From Lagierella massiliensis (GTDB taxonomy: Bacteria; Bacillota; Clostridia; Tissierellales; Peptoniphilaceae): a stretch of 64,000 nt of DNA. Positions 1-8,696 of the stretch are shown here, piece by piece. The stretch is taken from contig NZ_CYUO01000004.1 of NCBI RefSeq assembly GCF_001407835.1, positions 200,739 through 264,738 of the forward strand, given 5' to 3'. Under the pieces are notes generated by a model, which made no database searches, had not been told where the DNA came from, and was given only the letters and a program-made list of their open reading frames with translations. The number at the start of each line of letters is the position of its first letter. The stretch's first letter is position 1. The translations under genes and the position numbers were made by a program.

Positions 1-1
1 C

Positions 2-2002
2 CAAATCATTCCTGGAACATATATAACGATAACAGTAAATCCAGGAGAAGATAAGACTGTAAGTGAATTTCTTGTAAATGGCGAAGATTTAATTGGACAA
101 TTGAAAAATAACAAATACAGTTTCTATTTAGATAAGTGTACGACCATTGAAGTAAAGTACATTCAAAAGCCAACTGATCCAAATCCAGAAAGTGATTTTG
201 TTTTTGATGTAAATACAGGAACAATTACAGATTATAGCTATAGTGGAAGAAAAGACGTTATAATACCTCGTACAATAAAAGGGGTGGAAGTAAAAGCTAT
301 AGGAGAGTATGCTTTCTATTATAAAGGTCTTAACAGCGTTAAAATTCCTGATACAGTTACAGAGATAGGAGATTTAGCATTTAACTCAAATAATCTTGGA
401 GTTGTAACCATTCCTAATTCTGTTGTAAAAATTGGAGATGGAGCATTTAAAGAAGCAGGCCTTACAAAGGTAGTCCTTCCTAAAGATATTAAAGATATAG
501 GCAAAGGAGCTTTTAAAAATAATTCACTAACTGAATTTAGCATACCTAAAAACATGGAAGTTATACCAGAATCACTTTTAGAAAATAACGAATTGGAAAA
601 AATTGTAATTCCAGATGGAGTTAAAGAAGTAGGTAAAAAAGCATTTTATAATAACAATCTAACAGAAGCAGAGTTTGCTGACTCTGTTAAAAAGATAGAC
701 TCAATGGCATTTGTTAATAACAAGCTTGAAAGTGTAGAACTTCCAAATGACTGTGATGTGCATATACTTGCATTCGATGAAAATGTAAAAACAAATATAC
801 CTAAAAAACCAGAAAAAGAAGTATCTGATGAAAAAGATTTTGCATTTGACAAAGAAACTGGAACTATCACAGAATATTTATCAGATGACCCTATAGTTAA
901 GATTCCGAGCACAATAGATGGAGTTGCTGTAAAGAGAATAGGAAATTTCGAAGACTATATAGGCATAAAAAAATTCAAAGTTGGAGCTTTTGAAGGAAAA
1001 GAAATATTACAACTTACAATTCCAGAAGGAGTTGAAGAAATATTAGAAGGAGCCTTTAAGAATAACTCCCTAAAAACTTTAAATCTTCCACAATCTTTAA
1101 AAGTTTTAGAAAAAGATGCTTTCTCAGATAATAAAATAAAATCTGTGAATATTCCAAAGGAAATCAAGGAAATTTCTGAAGGTGTTTTTAGAAACAACGA
1201 ACTTGAAGAAGTTACTATGGCAAAAGATGTAAAAAGAATTGGTGCAGAAGCCTTTATGAATAATAATCTAAAAGCCATAGATATACCAGATGGTTTAACG
1301 ACTATTGAAGCTAATAGTTTTGCTTCTAATAATTTAACGGAAGTTCTATTACCGGAAAGTGTAACATCAATAGAAATAGGTGCATTTATAGGAAATCCAA
1401 TTGAAAAAATAAATTTACCAGAAAACCTTGAAAAAATTGGAGATGGAGCTTTTAAATATACAAGACTTACAGAACTTACAGTGCCAGAAAAGGTAAAAGA
1501 AATCGGAAAAGAAGCATTTTCTTACAGCCCAATTAAAAATGCAAGCTTTTTAGGAGGGACTGAAATAGGAGAAAGAGCATTTTACTCTTGTGGATTAGAA
1601 GAATTAAACTTTTCAGATGATACTGTAATTGGAGTTCAGTCTTTCCAAAATAATAACTTAAAGAAAGTTACTATCCCTAAAAATACAGAAAGACTTGCTG
1701 ACTATGCCTTTGCTCAAAACTTTTTAACAGAAGTAAATTTACCAGAAGGTTTAAAAGTTATAGGATCAGGAAGTTTATATGTAAATCATCTTGAAAATAT
1801 TAATCTTCCATCAACAGTTGAAACAATTGAAACAGCAGCCTTTTTCAACAACAGACTTGAAAACATAGAAATAGGGCCAAATGTTAAAAAGATTGATGAC
1901 GGAGCTTTTAAAACAAACAAATTAACAGAAGTTAAAATTCCTAAGGAAATAGTTTTAGGAAAAGATGTTTTTGATGAAACTGTAAATATTGTAAAGTACT
2001 AA
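2..2002 (+). CDS. BspA-like leucine-rich-repeat surface protein, 5' end missing
   Basis: The reading frame is open from the first bases of the window, so the N-terminus lies outside; the first internal start-like codon (TTG at 101) is not a credible start. The visible part opens with an InlB/BspA-type beta repeat (VNPGEDKTVSEFLVNG, ending in EVKYI). Two LRR_5 arrays follow, with about 20 repeats of the type LTEVxIPxxVxxIGxxAFxxNxL. Each array is introduced by a related module (DFVFDVNTGTITDY and DFAFDKETGTITEY). No LPXTG or transmembrane anchor is present at the C-terminus (ends NIVKY), so any wall attachment must be N-terminal. Such proteins are usually exported adhesins; the ligand here is unknown. 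The fold is clear, the role is inferred. Confidence 0.85.
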   Translation, partial: QIIPGTYITITVNPGEDKTVSEFLVNGEDLIGQLKNNKYSFYLDKCTTIEVKYIQKPTDPNPESDFVFDVNTGTITDYSYSGRKDVIIPRTIKGVEVKAIGEYAFYYKGLNSVKIPDTVTEIGDLAFNSNNLGVVTIPNSVVKIGDGAFKEAGLTKVVLPKDIKDIGKGAFKNNSLTEFSIPKNMEVIPESLLENNELEKIVIPDGVKEVGKKAFYNNNLTEAEFADSVKKIDSMAFVNNKLESVELPNDCDVHILAFDENVKTNIPKKPEKEVSDEKDFAFDKETGTITEYLSDDPIVKIPSTIDGVAVKRIGNFEDYIGIKKFKVGAFEGKEILQLTIPEGVEEILEGAFKNNSLKTLNLPQSLKVLEKDAFSDNKIKSVNIPKEIKEISEGVFRNNELEEVTMAKDVKRIGAEAFMNNNLKAIDIPDGLTTIEANSFASNNLTEVLLPESVTSIEIGAFIGNPIEKINLPENLEKIGDGAFKYTRLTELTVPEKVKEIGKEAFSYSPIKNASFLGGTEIGERAFYSCGLEELNFSDDTVIGVQSFQNNNLKKVTIPKNTERLADYAFAQNFLTEVNLPEGLKVIGSGSLYVNHLENINLPSTVETIETAAFFNNRLENIEIGPNVKKIDDGAFKTNKLTEVKIPKEIVLGKDVFDETVNIVKY

Positions 2003-2030
2003 GAGATATGACAATATAATAATTAAAGAT

Positions 2031-2062
2031 AAAATCCTCCCTAAATTTGTGGGAGGATTTTT
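2031..2062. terminator. Bidirectional intrinsic terminator
   Basis: AAAATCCTCCC pairs with GGGAGGATTTT across a short loop and is followed by T residues on both strands. It lies between the LRR gene and the convergent histidine kinase gene. Confidence 0.8.
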
Positions 2063-2124
2063 AATACTGAAAGTTTTTCTAAATATTATTTTATCATAGG
2101 GTTCTATTTTGGCATTTAAAAGAA

Positions 2125-3351
2125 TTAAAAAAGATTTAAATCTAAGGTGTTAAAACTTATTTTAATTTTTGTTCCAACATTTTCTTTACTGACAATATCA
2201 AATGTAAATGAATTTGGGAACATCAATTTAAATCTGGAGTATACATTAAAAATCCCAACATTTTCATTAAAAACTTTGTCATTTAGTAAAATTTTATTTA
2301 TATCATCAAGCTTTTCGGACTCAATTCCTATTCCATTATCAATTATTTCTAAGAAGCAAACATCTCCTAATTTTTGTAATATTATTTTTAGTCGACCCAT
2401 TTCTTCAGTGTGTTTAAAACCATGTTTAAATACATTTTCTACTAAGGGCTGTAGTGAAAAATATGGTATTATCACATCTAATGCAGAATCGTCAACTTCC
2501 AAGCTATAATCAAATTTTTTGCTAAATCTAATCTGTTGAATGTTTAGATAGTCTTGTATGCACCTGAGTTCTTTTCTGATGGTTGTTGAATTGTCGGTGT
2601 AGGAGAATACATATCTAAGCATATTGCTGAAACTAAAAATCATGTCACTTGCTTCAGAACTTCTGTCCAAGGAAATTAATCGAGATATGCTGTTTAACAC
2701 ATTGAAAATAAAATGTGGCATTATCTGTTTTTGTAGTGTAGAATATTTAATCTTAGAAAGTTCTGACTCTAAGATTAAATTTTGTTTTTCTACTTCAAAT
2801 AGTATTTCCTTTTGTTTACTAAGTTCTTCGGAATAAATTCTATTTGCATTTAATTGAATTATATAGTCGGTAATATTGCTTAAAGCAATGACGGTAGATT
2901 CTATTTCTTCATCAGACATTTCCGGAATTTCATTAAAGTAATCATCTAAAAGTTTGCTATCCAAGTCATCTGGCCAGTTTTTTTTAAGCTCTTTATAAAA
3001 TTTTGATTCCTTTGTACATCTTACTTGACCTGCTGTTAAAGCTCCTAACAAAATACCATTTAAGTATAGGGGAATGGCTATGTTTACAAGGCCTGCATGA
3101 CAGAGGTAGATGCTTGGTTTATTGGTGAGTTTTGATTTTTTAATAGCAGCTTTGTTACATTCTTTACATTTAAGTGAACCAGTTTTAGAAGAATTAATTA
3201 AAGTGCAAAAATTGCAGAAGTTACCACCTTTTCCTATGTGGCTTCCCTCTTCATCTACAAAGACCACTCCAAAACCTGTAGCATGGCCGAAGGAGTTTTC
3301 AAGCTCCTTTTGTTTGTTCCTGGGTATTAGTTTACTTATTGAATTTGTCAT
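2125..3351 (-). CDS. PocR-domain sensor histidine kinase (LytS/YesM type)
   Basis: 408 residues and no transmembrane segment, so a cytoplasmic sensor kinase. Residues ~5-170 form a PocR-type ligand domain with a cysteine set (C46xxC49, C62xxC65, C84-H85), the pattern expected for this family. A short coiled coil (~175-205) leads into a His_kinase domain with the phospho-acceptor H213 in MPHFIFNVLN. A HATPase follows (N box LVENVFKHG, N306; G box DNGIGIE, 338-344). Its 3' end overlaps nothing, but its start overlaps the upstream response regulator gene by 20 bp, so the pair is translationally coupled. PocR domains in characterised proteins sense small metabolites or metals; the ligand here is unknown. 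The neighbouring hydrolase and permease genes are the likely targets. Confidence 0.88.
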   Translation of the reverse strand: MTNSISKLIPRNKQKELENSFGHATGFGVVFVDEEGSHIGKGGNFCNFCTLINSSKTGSLKCKECNKAAIKKSKLTNKPSIYLCHAGLVNIAIPLYLNGILLGALTAGQVRCTKESKFYKELKKNWPDDLDSKLLDDYFNEIPEMSDEEIESTVIALSNITDYIIQLNANRIYSEELSKQKEILFEVEKQNLILESELSKIKYSTLQKQIMPHFIFNVLNSISRLISLDRSSEASDMIFSFSNMLRYVFSYTDNSTTIRKELRCIQDYLNIQQIRFSKKFDYSLEVDDSALDVIIPYFSLQPLVENVFKHGFKHTEEMGRLKIILQKLGDVCFLEIIDNGIGIESEKLDDINKILLNDKVFNENVGIFNVYSRFKLMFPNSFTFDIVSKENVGTKIKISFNTLDLNLF

Positions 3352-4378
3352 TATTTTCCCTTCTCTCCATTGGTGTCATTTTAAATTTTGAATTAAAGGA
3401 TCTATAAAATTGTTGTTTATTTTTAAAACCTGCAATACTCCATATATCAGAAATTTTAAGTTCAGTAGAATCAATTAACTCCAAAGCTCTACTAAGTCTT
3501 AAATTTTCGATATAGCTGTCAACGGTTATATTTTCTTCTTGCTTAAAAACTCTACTCAAATAGGTTTTATTTACGAAGAAGATATTGCTAATTTCATTTA
3601 GTCCTATTTCAGGATTAGAAAAATTGTTTTCTATAAAATTTTTTACAATTGTTATTGAGAAAGTCTCTTCAGATCTTATATTAAATGATTCTATACAAAT
3701 TTTTTTTAGAGAATCACTTATGTTTGAATAGGTTAGGTCATCTTCTAAAAAGGATGACAAGTGGCCAAATATATTATATTTTGTGTTCTTTATATTTCTC
3801 AATGTAGTTTCAATTGTCAATAGAAAATGATTGATGTAAGTCATCTTAGCTATGTAATTTATCTGGTTTGCAACTAATAGAGAAAGTGATTCAACTGTTG
3901 ATAATCCACCAGACAAATTGTTATTTATAAGATGTTCTTTGAAAAGGTCAATTGTTTCAACTAACCTAAATCGGTCTTCTGTTGAATTACTAAGGATGAA
4001 TGTGCTATCATCATTAGCTTGAAATAGATTTTCTATTGTGTTTATTATCTTTGATTCGTCTGTTGGCTTTAATAGATAATCGTTAAAGCCATATTTTATC
4101 GCCTGTTTCGCATATTGAAATTCGGAATAAGCAGAATTGAGAATTATTTTAATATCCGGGTTATATCTTTTAATTGACTTACCTGCCTCAATACCATTTT
4201 TAAGAGGCATCGATATGTCCATAATAACAAGATCGGGATTAAATTGTTTAGTCAATTTAACTGCGTCAAGTCCGTTGTTACAAGTTCCTACAACTTCCAT
4301 ATTATTATGTTTGTTTATTATATGTGACAAGTATTCAAGTTCTAAAGATTCATCTTCTACTATCAATATTTTTATCAC
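3332..4378 (-). CDS. AraC-family response regulator (YesN-like)
   Basis: 348 residues. An N-terminal receiver domain carries the acidic pair E8/D9, the phospho-acceptor D54 in VIMDISMP, and the conserved K in LLKPTDE. A poorly conserved linker (~130-240) precedes a C-terminal AraC/XylS double helix-turn-helix (~245-345; ..YLSRVFKQEENITVDSYIENLRL..). It is first in a two-gene minus-strand operon with the PocR kinase and points away from the isochorismatase/APC genes across a 125-bp shared intergenic region. Regulators of this type usually activate neighbouring transport and catabolic genes. That role is inferred from layout only. Confidence 0.9.
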   Translation of the reverse strand: MIKILIVEDESLELEYLSHIINKHNNMEVVGTCNNGLDAVKLTKQFNPDLVIMDISMPLKNGIEAGKSIKRYNPDIKIILNSAYSEFQYAKQAIKYGFNDYLLKPTDESKIINTIENLFQANDDSTFILSNSTEDRFRLVETIDLFKEHLINNNLSGGLSTVESLSLLVANQINYIAKMTYINHFLLTIETTLRNIKNTKYNIFGHLSSFLEDDLTYSNISDSLKKICIESFNIRSEETFSITIVKNFIENNFSNPEIGLNEISNIFFVNKTYLSRVFKQEENITVDSYIENLRLSRALELIDSTELKISDIWSIAGFKNKQQFYRSFNSKFKMTPMERRENNDKFNK

Positions 4379-4503
4379 TTAGCTTCACCTCGGTAAATAA
4401 ATGATACCAAATAAGTTAAAAAATGCAACTGCTATTTGCGAACGTTTCCACTATAATTATATTAACATCAATAAGTGAGATGGTAAAACATAGGAGGTAG
4501 ATT

Positions 4504-5199
4504 ATGAGAGTAAATGAAAGACATTGTTCTTTTTATTATGAAAAAGAACAGATTAATGGAAAGTTGGAGTTTAACCTTGAAACAACGACGTTGTTAATAG
4601 TAGATTTACAAAATTATTTTGTAAACAGACCAGACTATAACTTAAATAATCCGTCAGAAAAAGATGAAGCAGAAAGATGGAAATACTTTTATGACAGGAT
4701 TGATAACGTTATTCTTCCCAATAATAAAAAGCTTCTTTCTGAAGCGAGAGAAAGAAAATTGTTAGTATCATATGCAACTATTGTTACTCAACTTTCAAAT
4801 GGAAGAGATAGATCTTTGTCGCAAAAAGAAAGTGGATTTAACAATCTTATGATTCCAAAGGGAAGTGAAGAAGCAAAAGTTCACAAATCTATAAAACCGA
4901 TAGAAGATGAATTGGTTATTGAAAAAACTACGGATTCTGCATTAACAGGATCAAATTTAAGATTATTATATAGAAATTGTGGAATAACAGATGTAATAGT
5001 TACAGGTGTCTTTACAGATCAATGTGTATCAGGGACAGTTAGAAGCTTGGCGGATGAGAGCTTTAAGGTTTGGTTGGTTGAAGATGCTTGTGCTGCAGCA
5101 ACTGAAGAAATACAAAATCATGAGTTAAAAGTATTAAATAATATTTATTGTAATGTTGTAAACACAGAAGAAGTTCTCAACTTTGTAAGGAGTAAATAA
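4504..5199 (+). CDS. Isochorismatase-family cysteine hydrolase
   Basis: 231 residues with the family's catalytic triad in order: D34 (IVDLQN), K141 (VIEKTTDSA) and C174 (GVFTDQCVSGTVRSL). The family hydrolyses amides or vinyl ethers (nicotinamide, N-carbamoylsarcosine, ureidoacrylate, biuret, isochorismate), and the sequence alone does not choose among them. A ~28-residue N-terminal extension precedes the core. It starts 10 bp after an AGGAGG site. Its stop overlaps the start of the downstream permease gene by 1 base (TAATG), so hydrolase and transporter are made together. This suggests the permease imports the hydrolase substrate or exports its product. Control by the divergent two-component system is likely. 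Confidence 0.88.
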   Translation: MRVNERHCSFYYEKEQINGKLEFNLETTTLLIVDLQNYFVNRPDYNLNNPSEKDEAERWKYFYDRIDNVILPNNKKLLSEARERKLLVSYATIVTQLSNGRDRSLSQKESGFNNLMIPKGSEEAKVHKSIKPIEDELVIEKTTDSALTGSNLRLLYRNCGITDVIVTGVFTDQCVSGTVRSLADESFKVWLVEDACAAATEEIQNHELKVLNNIYCNVVNTEEVLNFVRSK

Positions 5200-6566
5200 T
5201 GAAAGATAATAAATTAAAGAAAAATCTGTCTATATTTAACATGATAGCACTCTCCTCTGGAGCTGTTATTGGAGGATGGTTAGCGGAAGCTCCATATTGG
5301 TTTCAAACGACAGGAGCAGGGGCTGCATTCATATTTCCGATATTGGCAATATTATTAATTCCAGTTGGTTTGGCATTTGGAGAACTTACTGCAATGCTAC
5401 CATTTGCATCGGGAGTAGATATTTGGACAACAAATGCATTTGATCACAGAATGGGCTTTGGGGTTCAGTGGATGATGTTTTTGGTACAGGTTGTTGAGCC
5501 ACCTCTAATGGCTTTTATATTCGGTACAGTAATAAATCATTTTGTTCCATTAAGTCAAATGCAAATTTTAATAATAGCTTTGATAATTGTTACTATATGG
5601 TTTATTGCATCTAATTATGATATAAAACTTGCTGGGACTTTATCAACAATATTTTTTGTAGTAATGATTGCTGCAAGTTTATGTGTATCATTTTCATTCT
5701 TTTTCAGTGGAAAGTGGTCAATAGAAAACATAAACACCAATGGTGGATTTTTCCCAATGGGAGGCAAGGGAATATTCATAGCAATGGCAGTGTTCTCATT
5801 AAAATATATAGGCTTTGAAATGGCACCAACGCTTATTGAAGAGACAAATTTCCCTGCTAAAGATATCTGGAAGGTTATTGCATCGGCACTTCTTATTCCA
5901 GCTGTCCTATATTTTATTGTAGTAATGGCTATTGGAGGAATGGCTCCATGGCAAGAAATTAGTGAAATGACAATGCCAGAACCACAGCTTGTTGCTTTAC
6001 ATGGACTGCCTAAAATAATAGGAACAGTTGCAATTATTTCTGGACTTCTACATGCATTCACAACACTAATGGGTTTTTGGACATCTTCAACAAGAGTTCT
6101 GTATGGAGCTGCAGAAATTAATCAACTACCAAAAGCTTTTAGTAAGATAAACAAACATGGACAACCTTATATTTCAAATCTTGTAGTATATATATTCACA
6201 ATTTTATTCTGCCTATTTAGTGGAAGTAATTGGGTTCAATATATCTATGCTATTTCAAGTATAGCAGCAGGTGTTGTATACTTTGTATCATGTGTTAATG
6301 TAATTGTGTTAAGAAAGAAACATCCTGAATGGGAAAGACCATTCAAGGCACCTGGTGGGGTGCCAATGATGATTGCTGGTATGATAATATCAGTTTGGCT
6401 TATGATAGGTGCAGGTATGGAATTGGATAAGGGAGGATATGTTTCACTATTAGCCTTTGTAATTGTAGGATTTATTGTATACTTCATTAATAAATCCTTT
6501 AGAAAATCAAACCCTGATAAACAACCAATAGTGTTAACTCCTGAAGACATAGACAAATACCAATAG
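5199..6566 (+). CDS. APC-family amino acid permease
   Basis: 455 residues, about 12 predicted transmembrane segments. The APC signature begins in helix 1 (IALSSGAVIGGW) and continues in helix 2 (GLAFGELTAMLP). It is most like the amino acid/polyamine/organocation transporters. The substrate cannot be read from the sequence, but the coupling to a cysteine hydrolase suggests an amino-acid-derived amide or ureido compound. It is the second gene of a two-gene operon and ends at a strong bidirectional terminator. Confidence 0.88.
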   Translation: MKDNKLKKNLSIFNMIALSSGAVIGGWLAEAPYWFQTTGAGAAFIFPILAILLIPVGLAFGELTAMLPFASGVDIWTTNAFDHRMGFGVQWMMFLVQVVEPPLMAFIFGTVINHFVPLSQMQILIIALIIVTIWFIASNYDIKLAGTLSTIFFVVMIAASLCVSFSFFFSGKWSIENINTNGGFFPMGGKGIFIAMAVFSLKYIGFEMAPTLIEETNFPAKDIWKVIASALLIPAVLYFIVVMAIGGMAPWQEISEMTMPEPQLVALHGLPKIIGTVAIISGLLHAFTTLMGFWTSSTRVLYGAAEINQLPKAFSKINKHGQPYISNLVVYIFTILFCLFSGSNWVQYIYAISSIAAGVVYFVSCVNVIVLRKKHPEWERPFKAPGGVPMMIAGMIISVWLMIGAGMELDKGGYVSLLAFVIVGFIVYFINKSFRKSNPDKQPIVLTPEDIDKYQ

Positions 6567-6577
6567 ATTATGTAAAT

Positions 6578-6619
6578 AAAAAATCTACTCCAGCCCTTAC
6601 AGGTAGGAGTAGATTTTTT
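6578..6619. terminator. Bidirectional terminator
   Basis: AAAAATCTACTCC pairs with GGAGTAGATTTTT around a 14-nt loop, with T runs on both strands. It separates the APC permease gene from the convergent CWB2/NlpC gene. Confidence 0.85.
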
Positions 6620-8607
6620 TACTTAAGCACTGAAAAATCTCTTAATGTATTTGAACTTTCCAAAAATGTTATACGTCCCTTATTTTCAAGTCTTGTGCTT
6701 GAAACTGCGTTTATAAATGGAGAAACTCTTTTGCCATTTACATAGTGGTATCCATAGGAGTGAACCATCATTGGGATGCCCTGTTCGTTTTTACCAAGGT
6801 ACATTACAGTGTGTCCTGGCATATAAAGTGCACTTCCTGGATTTTGTTGTAACAATAATTTTTCCTTTGCACTATTTCCACCGGATATTTTAAAGTTTAC
6901 TTTTTTACCAACAACGTCAGCTTCTTGTGCTGATGCATTTCTTGCCATCTTTATTCCAAATGACCTATACACATCTCTAATGAAGCCGGAGCAATCTCTC
7001 GTGTTATTTGAATGGCCCCATCCATATTTTTCGCCTTGAAACTTCAGTGATTGTGATATTACATTTGCTTGTGTAAAAGGAAGATATCTTTTAACTGCGT
7101 CAGTATTTTTTATTGCAACTTCTGTTGTATTAAAATTATTTCCTGCAACTGGCATTAATACTTTAAATGAGCTACCTTCTTCACTTACAAGGGGAAGATA
7201 GGTTCCCATATCAAGGAAGCGTCCGTCAGGTAATTTAATCTGTCTACTTGTGATGGTGATAAAATCTTTTGATTTGATATTTTTAATATTTTCCTTTGAA
7301 ACAATCATTATATCTTTTTTTGGAATCCAACCTTCATAGTCGGCGCAAACTACATTTGCCCAACTACCATCGTTGCTATATCCTTTAATTGCAACTTCGT
7401 CCCATGGGAACAGTCCTGTTTCTGCGTTGTAGTCGTCAAATGTGGCAGGGTCTCTAAATGATTTGCCAAGAGGTTTTTTCTTTAATATTGTTCTCTTTGC
7501 CACATAACCATACTCTTTTGCGCTTATTTCGAATGGCTCATAAATATATGGAGATAGAGAAATATTCTTTTTATTTATTGCGTTTATTTCTTCTTCTGTA
7601 TAAATAACGTCCCTTGAGTAGTTGTTGTAGTAATCAAAGTATTCAAAGGAAGTTTTATTTTTAGGAACTTCTCGATTAGCAGTAGGATTTACAACGCTAT
7701 CATCTACTGAAGATTTTCCACCAACAACATAGATTGAATTACTATTATTCAAAAATTCTCTACTATTTGAATCTAAATTTTTTCCGTCTGTCAAAATAAT
7801 TGCCGCCTCCTTTTTAAAGCTTAAAGTGCCTGCAGCAAGACCATCAATAAAGCTATAGCCATTTACAAGAGCGGTATTTTTGTAACCTGAGGCCTTTGAG
7901 ATATTAAGAGAGGTTTCAAAACGGTTCTTACCAGAAATCCTCTTTGCTGCACCAATATATTTGTAAGTGCTTTCTGAAATTGAAGAATTACCACCAAGAA
8001 CTGTTTTTGGAGCTTCCTTTTCCTTCAGATAATTAGATGGATTGTTATTATTTACAAGGATAAGTGGTTTATCTCCCTTGGCAAGGGAAGATGATGCAAC
8101 TGCATCTGCAACTTCAGAAGCTACAAGATATCCACTTACATCAGAGTTTTTAGAAATTTCTTCGCTGATTAATTCTGATGTTTCGTATCTGTTTTTTCCA
8201 CCAAGCCTAATAACAGTATCTGAATATTGTTGAAGATTTTTTTCAACGCCACTTGATATTGATGAACTTCCTCCTAAAATGTAGATAACATTTGGTTTGA
8301 CTCTATTTATCTCATTTATTGTTTCTGTTGGAATAGCATTTGTATTTGTCAAAAGTAAAGTTCCAGAGGTTGAGTTTGCTAAAACTCCTCCTGGAAGAGC
8401 GTCTATAAAAGAATATCCATTCGCTAAAACAACGGTTCTGTTTTCGTTTTTAAGTTCATTTTCGTCTAAAACTCTCTTTGAAATTTCAACAGCAGTTTGA
8501 AATCTATTTGAGCCGCTTATTCGAGTAAACTGTCTATCTTTTGCAAAGCCAGTTGATGCTAAAGCAATTGTTAGACCAAGAGCTAAAACAATATTTTTCT
8601 TTTTCAT
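6619..8607 (-). CDS. Cell-wall-bound NlpC/P60 hydrolase with CWB2 repeats
   Basis: 662 residues. A signal peptide (~1-22, ending in FAK) is followed by three cell-wall-binding type 2 repeats (~28-115, ~125-205, ~222-305), each with an RISGxNRFxTA-like start and an LGG/VGG core. An SH3-like region follows (~365-425; GYSNDGSWANVVCADYEGWIP). The C-terminal NlpC/P60 domain has the catalytic Cys ~539 in TRDCSGFIRD and His ~599 in MPGHTVMYLG. Family knowledge points to an exported D-glutamyl-peptide endopeptidase that cuts peptidoglycan stem peptides and is held on the wall through CWB2 binding to anionic polymers. It is transcribed alone. Start: ATG, with the signal peptide beginning MKKKNIVLA. 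Confidence 0.9.
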   Translation of the reverse strand: MKKKNIVLALGLTIALASTGFAKDRQFTRISGSNRFQTAVEISKRVLDENELKNENRTVVLANGYSFIDALPGGVLANSTSGTLLLTNTNAIPTETINEINRVKPNVIYILGGSSSISSGVEKNLQQYSDTVIRLGGKNRYETSELISEEISKNSDVSGYLVASEVADAVASSSLAKGDKPLILVNNNNPSNYLKEKEAPKTVLGGNSSISESTYKYIGAAKRISGKNRFETSLNISKASGYKNTALVNGYSFIDGLAAGTLSFKKEAAIILTDGKNLDSNSREFLNNSNSIYVVGGKSSVDDSVVNPTANREVPKNKTSFEYFDYYNNYSRDVIYTEEEINAINKKNISLSPYIYEPFEISAKEYGYVAKRTILKKKPLGKSFRDPATFDDYNAETGLFPWDEVAIKGYSNDGSWANVVCADYEGWIPKKDIMIVSKENIKNIKSKDFITITSRQIKLPDGRFLDMGTYLPLVSEEGSSFKVLMPVAGNNFNTTEVAIKNTDAVKRYLPFTQANVISQSLKFQGEKYGWGHSNNTRDCSGFIRDVYRSFGIKMARNASAQEADVVGKKVNFKISGGNSAKEKLLLQQNPGSALYMPGHTVMYLGKNEQGIPMMVHSYGYHYVNGKRVSPFINAVSSTRLENKGRITFLESSNTLRDFSVLK

Positions 8608-8670
8608 AATTCACCATCCACTTCTATTTTTATTAAGCATACCACAATCTAAAAGCTATGTGAACTAAAA

Positions 8671-8692
8671 AACCTTGGGTTTCCCCAAGGTT
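8671..8692 (-). terminator. Terminator of the M29 aminopeptidase gene
   Basis: AACCTTGGGG pairs with CCCAAGGTT (minus strand) and is followed by TTTTT. It lies 5 bp beyond the stop codon. Confidence 0.8.
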
Positions 8693-8696
8693 AAAA

